Source of the DNA: Candidatus Amarobacillus elongatus
GTDB lineage: Bacteria > Chloroflexota > Dehalococcoidia > Tepidiformales > Tepidiformaceae
NCBI GenBank assembly: GCA_016703545.1
Contig: JADJBX010000011.1
Span: forward strand, 10,540 to 74,539
DNA length: 64,000 nucleotides
Direction of reading: 5' to 3'
Shown here piece by piece: positions 1 to 10,563 of the stretch (position 1 is the first letter of the stretch; every line of letters begins with the position of its first letter). The notes beneath the pieces are model-generated. The model ran no database searches. It saw only the letters and a program-made list of their open reading frames with translations, and was not told the DNA's origin. A program made the translations under genes and the position numbers.

Positions 1-1682
1 GCCACCTGGCGCCCCTTGATCGTCTCGCCGGGCAGGCTGAGCTGGCTGAGCGCCGCCGACGCTTCGATCCCCTGGTCGCGTGGGGCGCCCGCGCCGCGCG
101 CCGGCCGCGCCTCCACCGTTGGCACGCCCACCACGGGCCCGACCGCGTTCGCGAGATCCATGTCGATGTTCGCGAGGATCTCGTTGACCACCCGCTCCCG
201 GATCTCGACACGCATCACCTTGCCCAGTTCGAACCGGAGCGCGTTCGCGAGGTGCTGCTGCTCCACGAGCGAAAGGCTGCGGAAGAAGAGTGTCGCCTGG
301 CTGAAGAAGTCCCGGAACGAATCCGGGCGCTGCCGCGCCTTCGGCCCGCCCACCTTCTCCGGCACGTGGACGTAGCCATCGTCGCCCGTCGCCATTACGG
401 GGCAGCCGCCACCGATGGAGTTCGGGTGGTAGTTCGCCTTGCCCGTCGTGATCGTGTCGTGGTGGAAGCCGTCCTGCTGGTGGTTGTGCACCGGCACGAT
501 CGGACGGTTGATCGGGATTTCGTGGAAGTTCGGACCTCCCAGCCGCGTCAGCTGCGTGTCCAGGTACGAAAACAGCCGCGCCTGCAGCAGCGGGTCATTC
601 GTCACATCGATCCCCGGCACGAGGTTGCCGATGTGGAACGCCACCTGCTCCGTCTCGGCGAAGAAGTTGTCCGGGTTGCGGTTCAGCACCATCTTCCCGA
701 CCCGCTCGACCGGCACCAGCTCCTCCGGCACCAGCTTCGTCGCATCGAGGATGTCGAACGGGAACCGGTCCAGGTCTTCCTCACCGAACACCTGCAGCCC
801 CAGCTCGTACTCCGGGAACGCCCCCGCCTCGATCGATTCCCAGAGGCTGCGGCGGTGGTAGTCCGGGTCCATGCCGTTGATCTTCGTCGCTTCGTCCCAG
901 ACCACGGAATGGATGCCCGCGAGCGGCTTCCAGTGGAACTTCACGAAGCGCGATCGCCCTTCGGCGTTCACGAGCCGGAAGGTGTGGACGCCGAACCCCT
1001 CCATCGTCGCGTAGCTGCGCGGGATGGCGCGGTCCGACATCAGCCACATCATGTGGTGCGCCGTCTCCGGCGCGAGCCCGACGAAGTCCCAGAACGTGTC
1101 GTGCGCCGATGCCGCCTGCGGCATCTCTGAATCCGCCTCCGGCTTCACCGCGTGCACCACATCCGGGAACTTGATGCCGTCCTGGATGAAGAAGACCGGC
1201 ATGTTGTTGCCCACGAGGTCGAAGTTCCCGGCCGTCGTATAGAACTTGGTCGCGAAGCCCCGCACGTCCCGCGCGAGGTCGAACGACCCGCGCGATCCCT
1301 GCACCGTCGAGAAGCGCACGAAGACGGGCGTCCTCACCGCCGGGTCCTGCAGGAAGGCCGCCTTCGTGTACTCCGCCAGCGGCCGGTACACCTGGAAGTA
1401 GCCGTGCGCCCCGCTGCCGCGCGCATGCACCACCCGCTCCGGGATGCGCTCGTGGTCAAACCGCGTGATCTTCTCGCGAAGGTGGAAGTCCTCCAGCAGC
1501 GATGGCCCCCGCTCGCCCGCGCGAAGCGAGTCGTCGGTCTGCGGGATGAGCACGCCCTGGTCCGTCGTGAGGACGGTGCCCTCGGGGCGGCTGCGGAACG
1601 GTTCGAGCGCCGCGTCCTTCGCGTCCGGGACTCCCGGATCCTGGGGCGGTTGCTCAGAGCTTGACTTTGAACGTGACGGCAT
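1..1682 (-). CDS. katE: Monofunctional heme catalase, large-subunit (KatE/HPII) type, 3' end cut by the window
   Basis: Decomposes hydrogen peroxide in the cytoplasm. About 560 residues are visible. The distal His lies in the motif FDHERIPERVVHARGSGAHG, followed by the catalase core with FVRFSTVQGSRGS and the Asn of GNNMPVFFIQD. The reading continues past the core into a linker ending in LSQLSLPGETIKGRQV, which is the junction to the C-terminal DJ-1/PfpI-like domain of large catalases (about 700-750 residues in the family), so the missing part is that domain. The ATG at 1682 has GAAGG seven bases upstream. It stands alone on the minus strand, about 200 bp from the cupin gene. Family assignment is firm; the HPII subtype rests on the visible linker. 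Confidence 0.93.
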   Translation of the reverse strand, partial: MPSRSKSSSEQPPQDPGVPDAKDAALEPFRSRPEGTVLTTDQGVLIPQTDDSLRAGERGPSLLEDFHLREKITRFDHERIPERVVHARGSGAHGYFQVYRPLAEYTKAAFLQDPAVRTPVFVRFSTVQGSRGSFDLARDVRGFATKFYTTAGNFDLVGNNMPVFFIQDGIKFPDVVHAVKPEADSEMPQAASAHDTFWDFVGLAPETAHHMMWLMSDRAIPRSYATMEGFGVHTFRLVNAEGRSRFVKFHWKPLAGIHSVVWDEATKINGMDPDYHRRSLWESIEAGAFPEYELGLQVFGEEDLDRFPFDILDATKLVPEELVPVERVGKMVLNRNPDNFFAETEQVAFHIGNLVPGIDVTNDPLLQARLFSYLDTQLTRLGGPNFHEIPINRPIVPVHNHQQDGFHHDTITTGKANYHPNSIGGGCPVMATGDDGYVHVPEKVGGPKARQRPDSFRDFFSQATLFFRSLSLVEQQHLANALRFELGKVMRVEIRERVVNEILANIDMDLANAVGPVVGVPTVEARPARGAGAPRDQGIEASAALSQLSLPGETIKGRQV

Positions 1683-1878
1683 GTGCCAACCTTCGGTGTT
1701 ATGCGCGGGAAAGACCCACACAGCGAAGGTAGATTCAGTCGCATCCTTCCAATCTCAGCGCCCGGCCACGAATGGTTGACCGCCGTCACAGCGGCCCCGT
1801 CACCGGGGCGAACCACCCCTCTCCCCGCTCGCGCCGCGCGAGGAACCGGGACCGCCCCCGGCCCTCGCGCGCCACCGG

Positions 1879-2230
1879 CTACTGCCCGTAATTCGTCGCC
1901 CCGGACCAGTCGACCACCACCACGGGCTCGTCGCCCACCACCCAGGCGTCGTGCCGCGTGGGAAGCGCGGTCACGTCGCCCGGCTTCGCGTCGAACTCCG
2001 ACCCATCGTCGTTGACCGTGGAGCACCCCGGAGAGGTGGTACTGGAAGTGCGGCGCCTCGCACAGCTCCGTCCCCGCGATCGGCTTCACGTGCTCCGACC
2101 ACTTCCAGCCGGGTTCGAAGGCGAGGCGGCCCACTGTGCCGCCGCCAATCGTCAGCAGCTGCGCCGACCCCTTCGGGAAGTCGCGCACCTCGTCGGGATT
2201 CGCGAATCGCTTGTGCTCGGGGATTGCCAT
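1879..2230 (-). pseudogene. Small cupin-domain protein, frame broken by a 1-base shift
   Basis: About 116 residues when the frame is corrected. The first part (MAIPEHKRFANPDEV onward, with GWKWSEHVKPIAGTELCE) and the second part (DGSEFDAKPGDVTALPTRHD, then WVVGDEPVVVVDWSG) form one single-domain cupin, but they are in different frames with the switch at about 2015-2020. Cupins of this kind bind a metal through His/Glu side chains; the substrate is unknown. A strong ribosome site (GAAGGAGA) precedes the ATG at 2230. The frame switch sits in a short CC/GG run and resembles other single-base errors in this window, so the living gene is probably intact. Confidence 0.75.
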
Positions 2231-2366
2231 GTTCGTGTCTCCTTCGGGGGCCCGGCTCGTCGTCCGGGACCAACGGAAGCATGGCAAACCGCCCGCGCCG
2301 CTACATCGGAGGAACGTCTCATTCGTGCGAAGGAACGGCGATGGCCGTCGCGGTGGTAGCTTCTTC

Positions 2367-5260
2367 CTACCCGTCGAGGTAGCCGTGCCGTGCGGCGAAC
2401 GCCGTCGCGCCCGCACGGTTGCTCACTTCCAGCTTCTCGAAGATGTGCGAGACGTGGTTGACCACCGTGCGTTCGCTGAGCACGAGCTCGGCCGCGATCT
2501 GGCGGTTGCTCAGCCCCCGCGCCCCCAGCCGAAGCACCTCCGCCTCGCGCGCCGAGAGCCCGCCCGCCAGCCGCGGTGCGACCGTCCCTCCCCGCAGCGC
2601 CCGCGCCGCCGCACCCTCCCGGCGCATCGCGAGCGCATCGAAGAGCTGCTGCGCTTCGGCCAGCGCGCGCTCCCTCGCCGGTCCCGGCGCCAGCAGCCTC
2701 CCCCGTTCGAGGAGCACGAGCGCGAGTTCGGGCCGCAGCCCCTCGGCGCGCGTGTGCGCCTCCGCCTCTTCGAGCAGCGAGGCCGCGCTCGCGGTATCGC
2801 CCCGGAGCGCGCAGTCCGCCGCGAGCGTGCGCCGCACGGGGCTCCAGTGGTAGTCGTCCCGGTACGGCAGGAGCGCCGCCGCGCAGCGCGCCACCGCCCC
2901 GGCCTCCCCCAGCGCGCCGTACGCGATCCCCATCACCGCACGCGCCGACCGCGCCGGCAGCGCGGACGCGGGCACATTCGCCAGCCGCGCCTCCTGCAGG
3001 TCAAGTTGCTCCCTGGCGGCCGCCGCGTTCCCGGCCGTGGCGTGGATGAGCGCCGCCAGCCCGCCGTACCAGAGGAGCGTGCCGTCCCCGAGCGGCGCCA
3101 GCCGTTCCAGCGCGTCGCGAATCTCCTCGCAGGCGCGTTCGTCGTTCCCCACGCGGTGCTCGATGAACGCGCGCACGACGTGGATGAAGCCCAGCGGCTC
3201 CGGCGACGCGAGGCGCGCGAGCACGGGCTCCGCCTCCGACAGCAGCGCCCGCGCTTCGCCCCACTCCCCGCGCGACGTCGCCAGCAGCGCCAGCCACGAA
3301 TGCGCGTGCCGCAGCCCGAAGACGTCGTGCGTCCGCGTCGCGAGCTCCAGCCGCTTCCGCCCGAACCGGTCGGCGGCGCGCAGCTCCCCGGACCAGTAGT
3401 AGTTGTTCGAAAGCGCAGCGGCCGTCTCCGCCGCGAGCCCGAACTGGTGCCCCTCCTCCGCCCGGGCCAGCGCCTCCTCGAGCAGCGGGCGCGCCGCCCG
3501 CGGCCCCTCCGATCGCGCGCGGCTGTTCGCGAGCGCCACCAGCGCCTCCGCCTCCAGGGCGCGGTCCCCGAGGCTCGCGGCGAGGCGGATGGCTCGGTTC
3601 GCGTACTCCTCCGCCGAGCTGTACCGCGCCGTCGAAAGCCCCGCCATCGACGCCAGCTCCACCAGCGCGCGCGCCGCCAGCGCCCCCTGCCCCGGCATCC
3701 CCTCGAACGCGCTCAGCGCCCGCGCCAGCGCCGCCGCCGACCGCTGATGCTCCTCGCGGCGGCGCGCCACCATGCCCAGCCGCAGCCAGCCCACCGCCTC
3801 AAGGTGCGAATCCCCGGCGCCAGCCGCGATGAGCCGCTCGAACCCCTGCGCGGCCTCGAGCAGGTGGCCCGCCTCAGGTGCGCCTCCCCCAGCCGCAGCA
3901 GCGCCCGCGCGCGCAGCTCGCCCGCCGCCGGCGCCGCGCCCACCCGCCCGGCCGCATCCACCGCCGCGGCCGCGAGGGCCACGGCATCCTCCGTCGCGAA
4001 CGCCGCCGCAGCCGCGAGCGAGGCCTCGATCGCCGCCTCCGCCGCCTCCGCGTGCTGCCCCGAACGCTCCCGGTGGTACGCGATCGCCGCCAGCCGGCTG
4101 AACGCCCCCGCAGCCGGCGCGGCCGCCTCGCAGGCGTCCGCCACCGCCCGGTGCAGCTCCGCCGCCTCGTCCGGTTCGATACCCCCCAGTACCGCCTCGC
4201 GCACGAGGTCGTGCCGGAAGCTCCAGGCGCGCCGCCCGGCCGCGCTCACCAGCTCCCCGGCGGCCGGCTCCAGCAACGCCCGCTCGACGCCGGGGGTGAG
4301 CGCCGGGCCCAGCGTCACGGCATCGAAGGTGCGGCCCGCGACCGCGCCCAGCCGCAGCGCGCGCCGGGCAGCCGTGTCGAGCGCGTCCAGCGCCTGTCCC
4401 ACCGCGAGTGCGATCGTCGGCGGCACCGACGGCTCCCCCTCCACCAGGTCCCAGGCCCCCTCGCGCATCGCCACGCCGCCATTGCGCAGCAGGTGCGCCA
4501 GCAGCTCCTCCACCAGGAACGGGTTCCCGTCGCTCGCGCCGCGCACCCGTTCGCACAGCCCCGGCGCCACCGGCCCACCGAGGGCGTGCGAACACAGCGT
4601 CTCGACCTCGCCGCCGCCGAGGGGAGCGAGCCGCACGTCCGTCAGCAGCCGCAGCCGGTTGAGTTCGACCAGCGCCGCGGCGGCCGGCGATTTCGCGCTC
4701 CACACGCTGTCCCGCGCCGCGACCACGGCCACCACGGGCCCCCGAACGGCGCGAACGATGTGCGCCACGGCGTCCCAGTCGTCCCTGCCCGCCCACTGCA
4801 TGTCATCGAGGGCGATGGCGACCGGCCGGTCGCTGGCGGCGGCGTCCACGCTCGCGGCCACGCTGTCGAACAGCCGGATGCGTCCTTCATCCCCGGCGAT
4901 GCCGCCAACACCGCCAGCCACCGCGCCCATCTCCGCGCCGGGCGCCAGCGACCGGACCGCGCGGCCAACGGCGTAGTACGGGGGCAGCGCACCGCCAGGC
5001 AGCGCGTACCCCTCCGCCGTCGCCCACTCCACCGCGAGCGAGGCCGTCACATCCTTCAGCAGGCGCGTCTTCCCGCACCCCGGCTCACCGCTGATGAGCA
5101 CCACGCCCGGGCGCCCCGCCTTCGCGCGTGCCACCGCCTCCGCCACCTGCGCGAGCTGCCCCGCGCGGCCGACAAGCGGCGCCTCCGCGATCACGACCGG
5201 GGCCGCGCTCACTCCCCGGGGCCGCGGCGTCTGCGATCCGTCCCCGGTCCCGGCGCCCAT
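2367..5260 (-). pseudogene. LuxR-family regulator with AAA ATPase and TPR-like region (MalT/LAL type), one frameshift
   Basis: Large signal-transducing ATPase regulator of about 965 residues after correction. The N-terminal half carries a Walker A (GEPGCGKT) and a Walker B-like IALDDMQW. The middle is an Ala-rich, TPR-like helical region. The C-terminus is a LuxR helix-turn-helix (LSAREAEVLRLGARGLSNRQ, then IAAELVLSERTVVNHVSHIF). The two halves are in different frames; the switch is at 3872-3878, where one base seems to be missing between LRLGEAHL and EAGHLLEAAQGFERL. The start at 5260 has TATAGT eight bases upstream and no Shine-Dalgarno, suggesting a leaderless message. The regulated genes are not evident. 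Confidence 0.85.
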
Positions 5261-5300
5261 GACGCGGCACTATACGCGCCGCGCCCCCCGCCACGCGGCA

Positions 5301-5333
5301 CGCGAAAGCGGGGGCAGCGCCTGCTGCCCCCGC
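5301..5333 (-). terminator. Intrinsic terminator after the PhoX-like gene
   Basis: Perfect 11-bp inverted repeat (5308-5318 with 5323-5333, loop of 4) followed on the minus strand by TTTCG. It lies just after the PhoX-like gene and before the LuxR-type gene, so it should end the PhoX transcript. Confidence 0.75.
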
Positions 5334-5357
5334 TGGAGTGCGTCCGCTCCCCGCCGC

Positions 5358-6770
5358 CTAGTGGTCCATCGGCAGGGGCAGCGTGATCTCGATCGTGCGG
5401 TCGTTCGCGCTGGCCGGGTGCTGGATGTTCACCCACGCGCGCCGCTTGTTGAACGGGTCGAAGTAGAGGCCCGTGAACTCGGACCCGGGCGTGCCGTTGC
5501 TCGCCCAGCGCCCCAGCCCCTCGCCCGCGTCCAGCAGGTCGCCGTCCTTGTTCAGGTCCTTCGCGAACCAGATGTCGTCGTCCGAACCGCCGTTGCGGTC
5601 CTCGATGACGTAGATGTTGTTGTCGTGGTCGATCGCGAGGTTGTCGGGGTTCGCCAGCCCGCCGCCCACGGCCGCGTTCGTCGCGAGGTCGCGCGTCGCC
5701 GTGTTCGCGAACACCCCGATCGTCTTCGCCTTCAGGTCCAGCATGTAGACCTCGTGCGTCGTCGTCGTCGCCACGTACAGCCGCTCGCGGCCCTTCGCCA
5801 CCTGGATCTGGAAGTCCTCCGGCCGCTGGTAATCCGTGCCCTTGAACGCGGGCAGGTCCGTCGTGTTCCGGGCGTCGACCGACGTCACGCCGTTGGGGTC
5901 CGTGATCGTGATCGCCCCGGGGAGCGCCGCGCCGTTCGCATCGGTGATCGGCACCCAGGTGAAGGTCCCCGTCGCGTTCGGCGTCATGCCGTCGCCGGCG
6001 CGCAGCACGGACGTCTGGCCGGCCTCGAAGTACCCCTTGCGGCCGAGCTGGATCTGCCACTTGCTCGCCGCCGGCGTATACCGGTACAGGCTGCCGCCGT
6101 TCAGCTCGTCGATGAAGTACATGTTCCAGTCGGCGTCGAACTGGATGCCTTCGTGCGAGGTGCGCGGGACGACGTTGCGGTGGTGGAAGCTCGCCCCGGC
6201 GTTGCTCGCCGCCGTCACCGGGTTCGAAATCCCCGGCGCCGTGAGCGGATTCGTCAGCTCGAAGAGCCGCCCGCCCCTGCTCGTCGTGCAGCCCGCCGCG
6301 TTCGAACACCACGGCTCCTCGGCCGTGACGAGCGTGCCCCAGGGCGTCCAGAAGGAGGCGTCGAAGGAGACCGCGTCGCCCGCCGCGGGGGCGTACCAGA
6401 TGGTCTCCGTCCTGCCCGTGCGAAGGTCCTGTCGCTGCACGCCCGATTGCCCGGTTTCGAACACCGTGAACAGGAACCTCCCCTTCCAGGGGCCGGTCTC
6501 GTTCAGCGTGATCATGTCCCAGGCGCCGCTGTTCGGGACGCCGGCGGCGAGCTGCGTGGTGCGATCCGCGATCGACCGCTGCTGGAACGCCGCGTTGCCG
6601 AACGTGACCGGCATGGCTTCGTTCGCCGTCGGGCCGGCCGACGCGGTGAGGGGCGTGAAGTCGGAAAAGCGAAGGTCGGCGAAGCCGTACGTGACGACCG
6701 CGGCCGAACCCGCGACCACGAGGGTGCTGACGGCGGCCAGCCGGAGAAGGCCGCGCGATGCGAGGTTCAT
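5358..6770 (-). CDS. PhoX-like (DUF839) secreted protein
   Basis: 470 residues, with an N-terminal hydrophobic stretch (about residues 8-30, LLRLAAVSTLVVAGSAAVV) that acts as a signal peptide or anchor. The rest is an extracellular beta-propeller-like protein of the PhoX/DUF839 type: ETGPWKGRFLFTVFETGQSG, HEGIQFDADWNMYFIDE, NPDNLAIDHDNNIYVIEDRN and an Asp-rich calcium-type loop (AKDLNKDGDLLDAGEG). PhoX enzymes are Ca/Fe-dependent alkaline phosphatases, but many DUF839 relatives have no tested activity, and the usual twin-arginine signal is not obvious here. Single gene with its own terminator; GGAGCAC lies before the ATG. Confidence 0.8.
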   Translation of the reverse strand: MNLASRGLLRLAAVSTLVVAGSAAVVTYGFADLRFSDFTPLTASAGPTANEAMPVTFGNAAFQQRSIADRTTQLAAGVPNSGAWDMITLNETGPWKGRFLFTVFETGQSGVQRQDLRTGRTETIWYAPAAGDAVSFDASFWTPWGTLVTAEEPWCSNAAGCTTSRGGRLFELTNPLTAPGISNPVTAASNAGASFHHRNVVPRTSHEGIQFDADWNMYFIDELNGGSLYRYTPAASKWQIQLGRKGYFEAGQTSVLRAGDGMTPNATGTFTWVPITDANGAALPGAITITDPNGVTSVDARNTTDLPAFKGTDYQRPEDFQIQVAKGRERLYVATTTTHEVYMLDLKAKTIGVFANTATRDLATNAAVGGGLANPDNLAIDHDNNIYVIEDRNGGSDDDIWFAKDLNKDGDLLDAGEGLGRWASNGTPGSEFTGLYFDPFNKRRAWVNIQHPASANDRTIEITLPLPMDH

Positions 6771-6901
6771 GGGAGTGTGCTCCGTGGGTGTGTAGGGTGC
6801 GGATCTGTCTGCAGCAGCGCCGCGCCTATCTCACCCTCCCGGAGTTAACGTTTGATGCTGCGAAGCGCCGGCCGCCAGCCCACAGCCCCCACAGCGGGCA
6901 G

Positions 6902-8442
6902 CTACCGCGCTGCCGCCGCCAGCTCCTCCCCGATCCGGGCCAGGAGCGCGTCGAGGGCGAACGGCTTCGGCAGGATCGCGCCGACACCCGCCCGCGTCAG
7001 CCGCTCCATCGCCATCTCCGGCACGTACCCGGACATCAGCACCACCGGCATCTCGGGCCAGCCCTCGCGGATGCGCTGCGCCAGCCACACCCCGTCCTCG
7101 CCCGGCATGCGCACGTCCGAAAGCACCAGGTCGCAGCGGTCCAGCGTCGGCAGCAGCGCGAGCGCGGGCTCGGCCCCGGCCGCTTCGAACACGCGGAACC
7201 CGCGCCCCCGCAGCGCCCGGCCGATCGCCGCGCGCACCACGCGGTCGTCCTCGACCAGCAGGATCACCCGTTCGGCGGGCGGGAGGGCGTCGGCACGGGG
7301 CGGCTCCGGCGTCGCGTCCTCCGCCTTCGCCACCACCACACGCGGGAAGAGAATCGTGAACTCGGTGCCCACGCCCAGCGCCGATTCGAACGTGATCAGC
7401 CCATGCGCGTCCCGCACGATGCCGTGGCAGGCGGCGAGGCCCAGCCCCGTGCCCACGTGCAGCGACTTCGTCGTGAAGAACGGCTCGTAGATCTTCTCCG
7501 CGATGCGCGGGTCGATGCCGCAACCCGTGTCGCGCACCCGGATGCGCACGTAGTCCGCCGCCAGCTCCGTGCGCGGGTCCTTCGCCACCACGTTGTCCAC
7601 GCTCACGACCAGTTCGCCGCCGTCGGCCATCGCGTCGCGCGCGTTCACCATCATGTTGATCAGCAGCTGGTCGAGCTCGACCGGGTCGATGGACACCTTC
7701 CAGGCGTCCTCGGCGATGTCGGCCGTGAATCGAATCGAGTGCGGAAGCGTCGGGCCCAGCGTGGCCGTGATCGCCCGCACCGCCGGCCCCGCATCGATGA
7801 CCACCGGCGTCGATGGCCGCCCCCGCGCGAACGCCAGCAGCTTTCCGATCAGCTCCCTGCTCTGGCGCGTGGTCGCGAGGATCTGCTCCAGGTCGTCGCG
7901 GCGCGGGTCCTGGTCCGAGAGCGAATCCCGCACCACGTTCGCGTACGTCATGATCGCGAAGAGCAGGTTGTTGAAGTCGTGAGCGACCCCGCCGGCGACG
8001 CGGCCCAGCGCTTCCATCTTGTGGGCGCGGCGAAGGTCCGCCTCCTGCGCGCGGATCTGAGTCACGTCCCGGAAGCTCGCGATGTGCGCCGGCTCCCCGT
8101 TCCATTCCACCGAGGCCACGCGAAGCTCCGCCGTGCGGATCCCCTCCCCGTGCAGGATCTCGACTTCCGACATGTGCCCGTCCTCGACGGAGAAGCCGAT
8201 GAGTTCGCCCACGAGGTCCGATTCCGGGCGCCCGAACAGCTCGACGGCGTTGTCGTTCACAAGCAGCACTTCGCCCGCGCGCGAAACGAGCACGATCGCC
8301 TCGGGACCACGGAAAGGATCTGGCGGAGCCCCGCCGCGTCGATGCTGTTCGGCATCGCACCCCGCGGCGCCCGCAGCGCCGGGCGTGGCCGGTCGCCGCT
8401 CACCGTCGCGAGCGCACCCTGGGGCTGGAACGTGGTGGACAT
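6902..8442 (-). pseudogene. PAS hybrid histidine kinase with C-terminal receiver (kai cluster), one frameshift
   Basis: About 513 residues after correction: PAS domain (about 40-150, RAGEVLLVNDNAVELFGRPE), a HisKA dimerisation domain with VAGGVAHDFNNLLFAI, HATPase_c (DTGCGIDPRIAEKIYEPFFT, GTGLGLAACHGIV) and a receiver (VILLVEDD, phospho-Asp in DLVLSDVRMPGEDG, Lys in LPKPF). The N-terminal 45 or so residues read in another frame; the switch is at 8299-8305, where a GG has become G (LSVVP then EAIVLVS). The start at 8442 has GGGGGGAGG upstream. It is the last gene of the kai cluster and could be an output or input kinase of that system, by position only. It lacks the KaiB-like sensor domain of SasA. 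Confidence 0.85.
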
Positions 8443-8589
8443 CGCCGGACCTCCCCCCGGAGACGAACTCCTGGGTTGCAATCTAGTTGCAATTATTGGC
8501 CGCCGTATCAGGGCAAACCCCGACGGACGCGCCCCGGAGGCCCTAAACCGTCCGTTCGTCGCACTGGATCTGGTCCGTCCGTCCCTCGT

Positions 8590-8931
8590 TTACCGTTCTG
8601 GAGGCCCCGATGGCTCCCCATCGGGAGCGGCGAAGTGCGCGTACACCTCCAGCGCGCCGAGCGCGCGTTCGAGGTCGCTGAGGTCGCCGATGATCTTGCG
8701 GGCGGGGAGGGGGAAGCGGCGCAGGAGCGTCGGCGTCGCGAGGATCTTGTCGCGCTCCGCCGCCTCCGGGTGCTCCAGCACGTCGATGACCTCCAGCTCG
8801 GCCATGCCCCGCAAATAGGTGCCGCAGATCGCCTGCGCGTTTTCGATCGCGCGCCGCGAATCTGGCCCGCCTCCGCTGATGTAGAGGGTCAATCGATACC
8901 GAACAGGATTGCTGGCGCCGTTCTCGACCAT
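8590..8931 (-). CDS. kaiB: Second KaiB-like protein
   Basis: 113 residues, with the thioredoxin-like KaiB fold signature: YRLTLYISGGGPDSRRAIEN, VIDVLEHPEAAERDKILATP, TLLRRFPLPARKIIGDLSD. It follows kaiC by 82 bp, has a longer N- and C-terminus than the first KaiB and shares roughly half its residues with it by eye, so it is a diverged paralogue rather than a recent copy. In cyanobacteria KaiB binds the KaiC CI ring after a fold switch and sequesters KaiA; a second KaiB may bind other partners. ATG at 8931; a GTG one codon earlier is possible. GAGGGAAGG lies about 14 bases upstream. Confidence 0.9.
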   Translation of the reverse strand: MVENGASNPVRYRLTLYISGGGPDSRRAIENAQAICGTYLRGMAELEVIDVLEHPEAAERDKILATPTLLRRFPLPARKIIGDLSDLERALGALEVYAHFAAPDGEPSGPPER

Positions 8932-8971
8932 CACCGTCGTGCGCCTTCCCTCACCCCATCGATCCGCCGGG

Positions 8972-9002
8972 ATCGTACACCCGCCGCTCAGGCCAACGTC
9001 AA
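8972..9002 (-). promoter_or_regulatory. Candidate promoter for the second kaiB
   Basis: On the minus strand TTGACG (8997-9002) and TACGAT (8972-8977) are separated by 19 bp, a wide but usable spacing, about 40 bp before the second kaiB. It would let the kaiB paralogue and the following kinase be expressed apart from kaiC. Sequence match only. Confidence 0.35.
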
Positions 9003-9013
9003 CGAACCAACGG

Positions 9014-10519
9014 TCACTCCTCGTCGTCGATGCCGAACATGTCCCCGAGCCGCTGCCGTTCGCCGGCCATGGTGTACGAAAGCGCGCCCGAGATGATGCC
9101 GTGCACGCCCGTGAACGGCCCGAGGAGCCGCATGCCCGTCCCGTCGATGACGTACTCGCGGATGTCCTTCTCGTGGAACGTGCCGCGCATCTTCAGCACC
9201 GTCAGGCCGCGCCGGATCTCCGCGTGCATCTCCACGTACCGCAGCAGAATGATCGTGTCCGTGATCGTCGAGATGTGCGTCTCCGTGATCGTCTCGCTCC
9301 CCATCAGGATCGGCGTCGTGTTCGTGAACAGCCCCGTCACTTCCAGGTGCTTGATGTGGCTCGTCAGCCCCAGCACGAACTCCCGGAACGACTTCACCGT
9401 CGAGACCCGCTCGAACGCGGACATGCTATCGACCGCCACCCGGCTCGGCCCGAACTCGCGGATGTCCCGCCGCATCTGCAGCAGGTGATCCTCCAGGCCC
9501 ATCACCTCCGGGTAGCGCGCGATGATCTTCAGCAGCCCCTCGCGCTCCGCCCGTTCGAAATCGACACCCCACGAGGCCGCGTTGCGGCTCAGCTGCTCGC
9601 GGCTCTCCTCGGCGGCGAAGAGCAGCGCCTTCTGCCCCGCATCGATCGCGGCCTTCACGTACTGCGTCACCATCAGCGTCTTACCCGTGCCCGTGGGGCC
9701 GCTGACGAGGATGATCGAATCGCGGTACATGCCCCCGCCGCACATCCGGTCGAGCTCCGGCACCCCGGACGACACCCGCACCCCGGAGGACTTCTGCCCC
9801 AGCTCCGTCGCCGAAAGCGGGATGACGGTCAGCCCCTCCTCGGGCTCGATCGTGAACGCGTACTCGCCCTTCTGGTGCGGCGCCCCCCGGAACTTCAGGA
9901 TCTCGATCGTGCGCCGCCGCTTCTCCATCTCCAGCCGGTTGCGGAGGATGACGACGTTGTCGGCCACGAACTCCTCGACCCCGAAGCGGCCCAGCCGGCC
10001 ATCCTCGTCCGTGCGCTCCATCGTCATGATCGTCGTCTGCTCGAGGCGGCGAAGGCCCGCGTTAATCCGATGCAGCTCCCGCCGTACCACGTTCGCATCC
10101 GAAAACTGCGGGAAGAGCGCGCCGATGGCGTCGAGAATCACGCGCCGCGCACCCACCCGCCGGACCGCGTTCTCGACCCGCGCCAGGAGCGCCGAGAGGT
10201 CGTACTGGCCGGATTCGATCATCATCTCGCCCGGCTCCGGCGAGGCATCGACGACCGCCAGCTTGCCCGCCGCCACCAGCGCCGGCAGGTCCCACCCGAA
10301 CGACGCCACGTTCTCCATCAGGTCGTCTGGCCGCTCTTCGAACGTGACGAAAACGCCGGGCTCGCCGAACTGGCGCACGCCCTCGAGCAGGAACTGGAGG
10401 GCGAAGATCGTCTTCCCCGTCCCCGCCGTGCCCGTGACGAGCGTGCTCCGGCCGGCCGGGAGGCCGCCCATCGCGATTTGGTCGAATCCCGCCACAGCCG
10501 AGGGCGTCTTGGTAACCAT
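9014..10519 (-). CDS. kaiC: Circadian clock-type ATPase/autokinase KaiC
   Basis: 501 residues, a full double-domain KaiC (519 in Synechococcus). The CI half has Walker A GTAGTGKT (30-37) and catalytic Glu pair E61-E62 (FVTFEERP). The CII half has Walker A GPTGTGKT (274-281) and Glu pair E304-E305. The CII phosphosite strip reads ITETHISTITDTIILL, so the equivalents of Synechococcus Thr426, Ser431 and Thr432 are all present (T412, S417, T418). The C-terminal tail is Gly/Asp-rich. Family knowledge: KaiC hexamers hydrolyse ATP in CI and autophosphorylate in CII. The gene follows kaiB by 44 bp; GGAGAG precedes the ATG. Whether it oscillates or acts only as a timer cannot be told from sequence. 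Confidence 0.96.
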   Translation of the reverse strand: MVTKTPSAVAGFDQIAMGGLPAGRSTLVTGTAGTGKTIFALQFLLEGVRQFGEPGVFVTFEERPDDLMENVASFGWDLPALVAAGKLAVVDASPEPGEMMIESGQYDLSALLARVENAVRRVGARRVILDAIGALFPQFSDANVVRRELHRINAGLRRLEQTTIMTMERTDEDGRLGRFGVEEFVADNVVILRNRLEMEKRRRTIEILKFRGAPHQKGEYAFTIEPEEGLTVIPLSATELGQKSSGVRVSSGVPELDRMCGGGMYRDSIILVSGPTGTGKTLMVTQYVKAAIDAGQKALLFAAEESREQLSRNAASWGVDFERAEREGLLKIIARYPEVMGLEDHLLQMRRDIREFGPSRVAVDSMSAFERVSTVKSFREFVLGLTSHIKHLEVTGLFTNTTPILMGSETITETHISTITDTIILLRYVEMHAEIRRGLTVLKMRGTFHEKDIREYVIDGTGMRLLGPFTGVHGIISGALSYTMAGERQRLGDMFGIDDEE

Positions 10520-10563
10520 GAGTCTCTCCAGGTACGTCTGTGTGTGCGCGGCCGCCGGCCCGC

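Noticed and set aside
2136..4976. A 946-codon open frame on the plus strand, antisense to the LuxR-type gene
   Set aside because: High-GC shadow frame: its residues are Arg/Pro/Ala-rich low complexity, no family is seen, and the minus strand codes for a clear regulator.
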